21,692 nt of DNA from Bacteroidales bacterium (lineage in GTDB: Bacteria > Bacteroidota > Bacteroidia > Bacteroidales > ML635J-15): assembly GCA_007130555.1 (NCBI GenBank), contig SLSH01000366.1:1-21692 (forward strand), read 5' to 3'. The notes beneath the pieces were generated by a model that saw only the letters and a program-made list of their open reading frames with translations, was not told where the DNA came from and searched no databases. Shown here in pieces: positions 8,104 through 12,894 of the stretch (position 1 is its first letter; the number at the start of each line of letters is the position of its first letter). Position numbers and translations under genes: made by a program.

Positions 8104-8742
8104 ATGGATTATACAAAATTACGGGAAGAATTTATCACGGATATTTGCGGAGAAGAGCCTGATATATTGAAAAAATTAAGGCGTGAAACAATTCTTACCC
8201 AACTGCATCCCCGAATGTTATCAAGCTGGCACCAGGGATTGTTTTTGAATTTTTTAATAAAAACAACAAAGTCAAAACAAATTCTTGAAATAGGAACTTA
8301 TACAGGATATTCGGCAATATGTATGGGAATGGCTTTGCAAACAGGAGAAAAACTGATAACAATCGAAAAAAATAAAGAACTTGAAGATATTGTAAATAAA
8401 TATATAAATCTTGTAAATCTTAAAGATAAAATTGATTTTATTATTGGAGATGCATTAAAAATTATTCCCGATTTACCCGATAATATTGATATGGTCTTTA
8501 TTGACGCAGACAAACGGGAATATACCGATTATTACAATCTGATTTTACCGAAAATTAAAACAGGAGGACTTATTGTCGCCGATAATGTGCTTTGGGATAA
8601 TAAAATTTTTTCTGAGCCTGCTTCAAACGATTATATGACAAAAGGTATAATCAGATTTAATAATATTATAAAAACTGATGACAGAATAGAAAAAATTATC
8701 TTACCAGTGCGGGATGGACTGATGTTACTCAGAAAAGCATAG
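8104..8742 (+). CDS. O-methyltransferase, caffeoyl-CoA/catechol type (Methyltransf_3)
   Basis: SAM-dependent O-methyltransferase of 212 residues. Motif I is ILEIGTYTGYSAICM (60-74), the acidic ribose-binding residue follows in ITIEKN (85-90), the divalent-metal and catalytic region is VFIDADKREY (131-140), and GGLIVADNVLWDNKI (154-168) supplies the further metal ligands. All residues of a metal-dependent class are present. Bacterial members include enzymes acting on small catechols and one that methylates a wobble uridine in tRNA (TrmR/YrrM); the sequence alone does not decide between them. It starts 3 nt after the peptidase stop and lacks its own promoter, so the two proteins are made together. 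It converges with the DUF2147 gene, whose stop is only 21 nt away. Confidence 0.9.
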   Translation: MDYTKLREEFITDICGEEPDILKKLRRETILTQLHPRMLSSWHQGLFLNFLIKTTKSKQILEIGTYTGYSAICMGMALQTGEKLITIEKNKELEDIVNKYINLVNLKDKIDFIIGDALKIIPDLPDNIDMVFIDADKREYTDYYNLILPKIKTGGLIVADNVLWDNKIFSEPASNDYMTKGIIRFNNIIKTDDRIEKIILPVRDGLMLLRKA

Positions 8743-8763
8743 TAGGTTACTCCCAACTCCCAA

Positions 8764-9201
8764 CTATTTAACCCTATGCCATGTCTGAGTTCTGTAAAAT
8801 ATTCCCCAGTATCCTCTGACTTGCAGTGTATTATTGTCTTTCAACCAGACTTTGCAATCATAAGTTCCTCCTGTTTCCGGATCAAAGGCTCCTTTGTCAA
8901 GATACCAGTCATTTCTGCGTTTTTTCAGACCTTTAATTACATGCATACCCAAAATCGGCTTATTTTTTAATGCCCCCGGGCATTTTGTACATAAAGGGTT
9001 TTCTCCGTCCGATTTATCAAGTATTTTTACAATCTTACCGTATAATTTTCCGTTTCTGATATAAATTTCAACATAAGATTTATCTATATTTGTTTTATCA
9101 TCAACCGTTCGCCATATACCAATCTCTTCCTGAGCAATTATATCCGTATAAAAAAATAAAGAGATTATTATTAAACCAAAACTTATTATAAATTTATTCA
9201 T
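8764..9201 (-). CDS. Secreted DUF2147 domain protein
   Basis: Exported protein of 145 residues with a signal peptide at 1-23 (MNKFIISFGLIIISLFF..IIAQ), to be released into the periplasm. The mature part is one DUF2147 beta-barrel-like domain: GIWRTVDD (28-35), SYVEIYIRNGKLYGKIVKI (42-60), a CTKC pair in PLCTKCPG (69-76), then IKGLKK, GAFDPETGGTYDCKVWL and the closing WHRV. The Cys pair and the Gly-rich centre are family features. The biochemical role of DUF2147 is not established; members are small periplasmic proteins of many proteobacteria and Bacteroidota. The gene is divergent from the kinase gene and shares a compact promoter region with it. Confidence 0.88.
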   Translation of the reverse strand: MNKFIISFGLIIISLFFYTDIIAQEEIGIWRTVDDKTNIDKSYVEIYIRNGKLYGKIVKILDKSDGENPLCTKCPGALKNKPILGMHVIKGLKKRRNDWYLDKGAFDPETGGTYDCKVWLKDNNTLQVRGYWGIFYRTQTWHRVK

Positions 9202-9222
9202 TTTTTTATAAATAATTTACTG

Positions 9223-9252
9223 CAAAAATATTATTTTTGTTAATAATTCAAA
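9223..9252 (-). promoter_or_regulatory. Promoter of the DUF2147 gene
   Basis: Minus strand: TTTG (9252-9249), 18 nt, TATTTTTG (9230-9223). Its -7 box is the left half of the palindrome CAAAAATATTATTTTTG, whose right half is the -7 box of the divergent kinase gene. Confidence 0.65.
9232..9239 (+). promoter_or_regulatory. -7 box of the kinase gene
   Basis: TATTTTTG, a full TAnnTTTG match, one base away from the opposite-facing -7 box at 9223-9230. It places the start near 9246, about 20 nt before the ATG, and rules out the TTG at 9237 as start codon because that lies inside the box. No -33 box is evident. Confidence 0.5.
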
Positions 9253-9266
9253 AATATAATACTATT

Positions 9267-9890
9267 ATGATAGGCGACAAATTGATTATTACCGAATTTC
9301 ACAAAAAAAGTGCAGAAATAATATTTAACAGGCTTACTGAAAAACATCCCGGATTAACAAAACCTGTTGCTGTTTCGATTGCAGGAGAATCGGGTTGCGG
9401 AAAATCCGAAACAGCCCATTGTCTGGCAGAAATTATTAAATCAAAAAATAAAAAAGCAATTATTTTAGGACAGGATGATTATTTTAAATTACCTCCGAAA
9501 AGCAACCACAATAAACGAGAGGAAGATATCAATTGGGTCGGAACAGACGAAGTTAAGCTGGAACTGATGGACGAACATATAAAAATGCTGAAAGAAAGAA
9601 ATCCCGCACAAATCCATAAACCTTTGGTATATTACGAAGAAAACAAAATCGGTGAAGAAATTTTAAATTCGGAAAATCCTGATGTTATTATTGCCGAAGG
9701 AACATATACCACACTTCTTCAAAACACCGACTTACGTGCATTTATTAACAGAACCTATATTGATACAAAACTTAACAGATTAAAAAGAGCACGTGATTCG
9801 CAGTCGGATTTTATTGAAAATGTGCTTAAAATCGAACATAGAATAATCTCGGAACATAAAAAATCTGCTGATATTATACTTAACGACTAA
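9267..9890 (+). CDS. Uridine kinase-like P-loop kinase (PRK/UdK family)
   Basis: Cytoplasmic P-loop kinase of 207 residues. The Walker A motif is GESGCGKS (40-47), followed by the family's LGQDDYFKLPP, which in uridine kinases and phosphoribulokinases carries the substrate-phosphate Asp. A central VIIAEGTYTTLL (Walker B-like strand with Glu) and a lid-type Arg-rich stretch (NRLKRARDSQ) follow. This fits a nucleoside or small-sugar kinase; it resembles the uridine-kinase-like proteins of Bacteroidota rather than canonical Udk. The frame is open from a TTG at 9237, but that lies in the promoter, so I start at the ATG at 9267. A tRNA gene with its own promoter follows after 61 nt. The substrate is not certain. 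Confidence 0.85.
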   Translation: MIGDKLIITEFHKKSAEIIFNRLTEKHPGLTKPVAVSIAGESGCGKSETAHCLAEIIKSKNKKAIILGQDDYFKLPPKSNHNKREEDINWVGTDEVKLELMDEHIKMLKERNPAQIHKPLVYYEENKIGEEILNSENPDVIIAEGTYTTLLQNTDLRAFINRTYIDTKLNRLKRARDSQSDFIENVLKIEHRIISEHKKSADIILND

Positions 9891-9939
9891 GAAAAAATAA
9901 AAAAGGCTGAATTATTTTTTTTCTTAGAATTTTTTTTTG

Positions 9940-9947
9940 TATTTTTG
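9940..9947 (+). promoter_or_regulatory. -7 box of tRNA-Ser
   Basis: TATTTTTG four bases before the mature 5' end of the tRNA, so the transcript would begin at or near the first nucleotide of the tRNA. No -33 TTTG at standard spacing in the T-rich tract upstream. Confidence 0.5.
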
Positions 9948-9951
9948 CGGC

Positions 9952-10038
9952 GGAGAAATGGCAGAGTGGTCGAATGCGGCGGTCTTGAAAACCGTTGACC
10001 GTGCGAGCGGTCCGGGGGTTCGAATCCCTCTTTCTCCG
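9952..10038 (+). tRNA. tRNA-Ser (anticodon TGA)
   Basis: An 87-nt class II tRNA. The acceptor stem GGAGAAA (9952-9958) pairs with TTTCTCC (10031-10037) and G10038 is the discriminator. The anticodon arm CGGTCTTGAAAACCG shows TGA, which reads UCN serine codons. A long variable arm (GACCGTGCGAGCGGTC) is diagnostic for tRNA-Ser. The T arm reads GGGGGTTCGAATCCCTC. CCA is not encoded. The frame 9937-10119 that spans it is not a gene. Confidence 0.97.
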
Positions 10039-10043
10039 CAAAG

Positions 10044-10073
10044 AAAAAACCGCTGCAAAGCGGTTTTTTTTTA
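10044..10073 (+). terminator. Terminator of tRNA-Ser
   Basis: Stem CCGCT/AGCGG (10050-10054, 10059-10063) with a GCAA tetraloop, extended by AAAAAA/TTTTTT and followed by a T-run. It begins six nucleotides after the tRNA. Confidence 0.9.
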
Positions 10074-10129
10074 TTTTATGACAAGCGAGAAAAACTCGTT
10101 TTTCGAAGTGAAGGCATAAAATAAAAAAA
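10066..10129. repeat. 15-bp inverted repeat with inner hairpin
   Basis: Positions 10066-10080 and 10115-10129 are exact reverse complements (T-run plus ATTTTATG). Between them lies a smaller hairpin, CGAG/CTCG with an AAAAA loop (10086-10098), followed by five Ts. It overlaps the tail of the tRNA terminator. It may act as a bidirectional terminator. Confidence 0.7.
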
Positions 10130-10131
10130 CC

Positions 10132-10302
10132 AAAAAAACTTTTTTTTTGGTTTTCTTTGCAACTCCCCCCTTTGGGATCATGAAATAATCCCTCTTATTA
10201 CAGTTTTGAGCAAGAGAAAAAAAACTTTTTTTTTGGTTTTCTTTACAACTCCCCCCGTTGGGATCATGAAATAATCCCTCTTATTACAATTTTGAGCAAG
10301 AG
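10132..10302. repeat. Two tandem copies of an 86-bp unit
   Basis: Copies run from about 10132-10216 and 10217-10302 with a period of 86 bp (GGTTTTCTTT recurs at 10149 and 10235). They differ at only a few positions (GCAACT/ACAACT, CCCTTTGGG/CCCGTTGGG, ACAGTTTT/ACAATTTT). Each unit contains a hairpin GGGAT/ATCCC with a 9-nt loop and an A-run/T-run stem joined to GGTTTTCTTT. No reading frame covers them. The 10-mer AATCCCTCTT in each unit also occurs in the T-arm end of tRNA-Ser. Confidence 0.85.
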
Positions 10303-10466
10303 AAAAAAAAGTCAGTTATCAACTGACGAATTGAAAGAGCCTGATTTTCAGCCTGATAGAAAAAGTCAGTTGCTCCGATGCCACAAAATGCAATGCTTCT
10401 AATAACATTTCAAGTTGCCTCAATGTAGCACTTCAGCATACTCCTTGCGACAGCGTAGGAGATCTT
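10303..10466 (-). ncRNA. Candidate structured small RNA with terminator
   Basis: Predicted minus-strand transcript of about 160 nt, not a family I recognise. A TATATTTG box (10480-10473 on the minus strand) would start it near 10466. It begins with a hairpin CTCCT..AGGAG (10461-10441, loop CUGU) and ends in a textbook terminator: GTCAGTT, loop GAT, AACTGAC (10327-10311), then eight Us (10310-10303). An extra copy of CAACTGAC (10372-10365) can pair with GTCAGTTG (10327-10320), so a competing structure is possible. Its GC content, about 42 %, is well above the AT-rich surroundings, and no frame is open through it. Together with the repeats and the lipoprotein promoter this accounts for the 490 nt between tRNA-Ser and the next gene. 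Confidence 0.4.
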
Positions 10467-10499
10467 TTATTACAAATATACTAAATAATTTATTTTTTG

Positions 10500-10507
10500 T
10501 ATTTTTG
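10500..10507 (+). promoter_or_regulatory. -7 box of the orphan lipoprotein gene
   Basis: TATTTTTG, a full -7 match, 23 nt before the ATG. It faces away from the minus-strand box at 10473-10480, so the two transcription units would be divergent. Confidence 0.45.
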
Positions 10508-10530
10508 AATTTTAATAAAATCTTAATTCT

Positions 10531-11352
10531 ATGAAAAAAACAATTTTAATAATACTAATTTGCAGTTTAATTTTAAGTTGTTCAAAATATTACGTGCAAG
10601 TTTTTGAAACTAATTCATTAAATATTAATACTATTGACGATTTCTACGTTTATGAGACTGACACTCTAAAAATTACATATAATTTTTGGTCAAGTAAAGG
10701 TTTAATTACTTTTGCAATATTCAATAAATTAGACAAACCAATATATATTGATTGGAAAAAATCAGCATATATTGATAACGCTGTTAAACTTGATTACTGG
10801 ATAGATGAACAAATAGTTAATTCTTATGAATACTATGGTAGTTATTATTATAGAGGAACAGTATTAAGTCCTAAGACTTCCGTTAGTATTAGTAGTGGGC
10901 ACAGTATGTCAACTTCATCAACGGTAAAACAAGAAAGAATAACATTTATCCCTCCAAAATCAAATTATTTTCGTTCTCAATTTTATATCTTACCATATCC
11001 TTTTTACAAATTGGGTAAAAATGATGAACAAAAAGTTGTTCCGAGAAATGATAACCCAAAAAGAAAAACCACAATTTATTCTAAATCATTTTCAAAAGAA
11101 ACAACCCCAAGGGTTTTTAGAAATTTTTTAACTTTTTCGCTTACAGAAAACTTTGATAATGAATTTTACATAGATAATGCATTTTATATTACCAATATAA
11201 AACAAATGGATAAAAGACATTTTGCATATAATAAGTATGATGAGGCAAGGATAGGAAAGTTTTATGTTAGAGATAAATATGGAAATCCAATTATATTAAC
11301 TCCATTTAAAAAAGAAACTTCATTTTATTATCCTTTATTTACAACACCATAA
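10531..11352 (+). CDS. Hypothetical lipoprotein
   Basis: A 273-residue lipoprotein with no family I recognise. The type II signal peptide is MKKTILIILICSLILSC, with the lipobox LSC placing the lipidated Cys at 17; the next residue is Ser, so export to the outer membrane is possible. The mature part is rich in Tyr, Phe, Asn and Ser and looks beta-strand-rich, with short strands such as ITYNFW, GLITFAIFNKLDKPIYIDW and FRNFLTFSLTENFDNEFYI. A low-complexity segment of Ser/Thr (about 114-132) follows an unusual YEYYGSYYYRG stretch. No membrane segments are seen after the signal. It sits in the inter-tRNA island next to a nuclease pseudogene, with no operon partner. The gene appears intact. Confidence 0.8.
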   Translation: MKKTILIILICSLILSCSKYYVQVFETNSLNINTIDDFYVYETDTLKITYNFWSSKGLITFAIFNKLDKPIYIDWKKSAYIDNAVKLDYWIDEQIVNSYEYYGSYYYRGTVLSPKTSVSISSGHSMSTSSTVKQERITFIPPKSNYFRSQFYILPYPFYKLGKNDEQKVVPRNDNPKRKTTIYSKSFSKETTPRVFRNFLTFSLTENFDNEFYIDNAFYITNIKQMDKRHFAYNKYDEARIGKFYVRDKYGNPIILTPFKKETSFYYPLFTTP

Positions 11353-11514
11353 TAAATTTGAGAGGCTAAAACACTATTTATCCAGCAAGTAATTTGTTTT
11401 TTCAGTAGAATTTCGCACCAATTTTTAAATAATATCTATTTTATATATATTTTTAAGATTATCATTATAAATAATTTAATCATATATTACATTAGCAGTT
11501 CAAACTAAATTTTG

Positions 11515-12367
11515 ATGAATATGAGCAATATTAATATATCAAGCAATTTTATTAAAAAGCTAAAACAGCAGATTATTTCCAGTCGGTATGTTGTTGCTAA
11601 ATTAGCAAATGCCGAAATGCTACGATTATATTTCTCCATTGGAAAAACAGTTGAAGATGAATTTGAGAAAAACAAATGGGGTGCAAAAGTTATTGAAGAT
11701 ATTTCGTCTCAATTACAAATGGAATTACCTGGCGTAAGGGGATTTTTAGGTAAAAATATTGAAAAAATGCGCAGCTTTTACAAAGCATGGAAAGTTGAAC
11801 CTTCAATTTGCTCGTCACTGACGAGTAAATTTGAAAATTCAGAAAAAGTAATTTACTCGTCATTAACGAGTGATATAAATAAACAGGAAAATTTATTCGA
11901 TAATAAAATAGAAAAGTCAAACAAAAACAATTTTATATCAGTTTCTTTTACTCATCATTACGAAATTATTCTAAAAACTGAGAGTGAAGTAGAACGGTGG
12001 TATTACATCGAAAAAGTTGCTCAAAATTTTTGGTCGGTCAGGCATTTGCGTACAGAATTAAATAATAAAAGTCATTTACACGAACGAGGCGAATCAAATA
12101 ATTTCAAAAAAACCTTGCCGGATATATTATCGAACAAAGCATTAAAAGTGTTTAAAGACCAGTATTTACTGGATTTTGTAAATATAGAAGATGCCGATGA
12201 TGAAATTGATGAACGAGTTCTGGAAAACGAAATAGTCAATAATATTCGTAAGTTTTTAATGTCTTTGGGTAATGAGTTTTCATTTATGGGAAACCAGCGA
12301 AACGCTACCACCTGAACTGAAAAACGCCCTGCCCGATGCCGAAACACTGAAAAAACTTATGGAGTAA
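11515..12367 (+). pseudogene. DUF1016/YhcG-type nuclease gene, catalytic domain deleted and frameshifted
   Basis: Residues 1-260 match the helical N-terminal domain of DUF1016 (YhcG) proteins: helix-rich start, LYFSIGKTVEDE, WGAKVIEDIS, LPGVRGFLGKNIEKMRSFYKAW, ERWYYIEKVAQNFWSVRHL, and the linker ending in LGNEFSFMGNQ. In intact proteins that last phrase leads into the PDDEXK nuclease domain. Here the frame meets a stop at 12315 after five foreign residues. In the +1 frame, 12299-12367 encodes what looks like the true C-terminus (ETLPPELKNALP ... ETLKKLME, stop TAA). The simplest reading is an internal deletion of roughly 100 codons that removed the whole catalytic core and shifted the frame, with the join near 12290-12298. 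The start is the ATG at 11515, not the TTG just before it. As it stands, no nuclease activity is expected. No promoter box is evident. Confidence 0.85.
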
Positions 12368-12620
12368 AAGAACCTGAATTTTGAAAACCTACTAAATACA
12401 TATATAACTTATATGCATCATTATAAAATGGTAAATATACGACTCCGAATTTCATCCGTTCTCTCATAATGTCTTCAAATTTTGTCCCGAACATTTCAAT
12501 CTTAAAATATTTATTTAAACTCTCGGCACACTTCTTATTAACATTTTTTCTGAATTCTGTTGCCTTTTCTCGTTTAGTTTCAACGCATGTCATATATAAT
12601 TTTTCAAAAGATTTTACCAT
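12357..12620 (-). CDS. Small hypothetical protein (87 aa)
   Basis: An 87-residue, basic, Cys-containing soluble protein that I do not recognise. It begins MVKSFEKLYMTCVETKREK, continues with a likely helix (EKATEFRKNVNKKCAESLNKYFKIEMF) and ends in an aromatic stretch (VVYLPFYNDAYKLYMYLVGF). Codon choice is normal for the window and the frame is closed by a TAA overlapping the end of the nuclease remnant by 11 nt, in convergent orientation. It lies just upstream of, and divergent from, tRNA-Pro. A weak AATTTTTG box lies before it (12636-12643). Short length, no homologue recalled and the decayed surroundings keep confidence moderate. Confidence 0.5.
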   Translation of the reverse strand: MVKSFEKLYMTCVETKREKATEFRKNVNKKCAESLNKYFKIEMFGTKFEDIMRERMKFGVVYLPFYNDAYKLYMYLVGFQNSGSFTP

Positions 12621-12658
12621 TAAAAATATCCATTAAGCCAAAAATTTTTACATGTATA

Positions 12659-12689
12659 TTTGCAAAAAACCAAATACTTATTAAATTTG
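12659..12689 (+). promoter_or_regulatory. Promoter of tRNA-Pro
   Basis: TTTG (12659-12662), 19 nt, TAAATTTG (12682-12689): both boxes match and the spacing is ideal. The start would lie only a few bases before the mature 5' end at 12699. Confidence 0.75.
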
Positions 12690-12698
12690 CAAAAAAAT

Positions 12699-12774
12699 CG
12701 GGGTGTAGCTCAGCTTGGTTTAGAGTACTCGTCTGGGGGGCGAGGGGTCGGTAGTTCGAATCTACTCACCCCGA
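12699..12774 (+). tRNA. tRNA-Pro (anticodon GGG)
   Basis: A 76-nt tRNA. The acceptor CGGGGTG (12699-12705) pairs with CACCCCG (12767-12773); A12774 is the discriminator. The C1-G72 pair is typical of bacterial tRNA-Pro. The anticodon arm CTCGT-CTGGGGG-GCGAG gives GGG, which reads CCC and CCU. The T arm is GGTAGTTCGAATCTACT. CCA is not encoded. Confidence 0.95.
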
Positions 12775-12782
12775 CATTTAAT

Positions 12783-12820
12783 AGGGTTAAATTGTTGATT
12801 ATCAGTTTAATCCTTTTTTA
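12783..12820 (+). terminator. Terminator of tRNA-Pro
   Basis: An 11-bp stem AGGGTTAAATT/AGTTTAATCCT (12783-12793, 12804-12814) with two G-U pairs and a 10-nt loop, followed by TTTTTATTTT. Confidence 0.7.
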
Positions 12821-12850
12821 TTTTCCCGACATATTTTTTTTACAAAGCCA

Positions 12851-12894
12851 CCGAACTTTATAGTTCAGACACTCCGAGTTTATAGACGGACACT
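12851..12894. repeat. Two tandem near-palindromic units at the sppA 3' end
   Basis: Unit one (12851-12873, CCGAACTTTATAG then TTCAGACACT) is directly followed by unit two (12874-12894, CCGAGTTTATAGACGGACACT). Both begin CCGA, share TTTATAG and end GACACT; unit one contains the palindrome GAACT-TTAT-AGTTC. The end of unit two overlaps the TAG stop codon of sppA (12895-12893). Confidence 0.7.

Noticed and set aside
9937..10119. 60-residue reading frame
   Set aside because: It runs through tRNA-Ser and its terminator.
10023..10282. Attachment-site duplication between tRNA-Ser and the island
   Set aside because: Only 10 bases (AATCCCTCTT) are shared with the 86-bp units and no integrase is present; too short to call an att site.
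12072..12347. 91-residue minus-strand reading frame
   Set aside because: Antisense to the nuclease remnant, with a Ser/Arg-rich composition typical of shadow frames.
11515..12620. Toxin-antitoxin or restriction system made of the DUF1016 gene and the 87-residue ORF
   Set aside because: The two face each other, the nuclease core is deleted and neither matches a known toxin or antitoxin.
12660..12863. 67-residue reading frame
   Set aside because: It runs through tRNA-Pro and its terminator.
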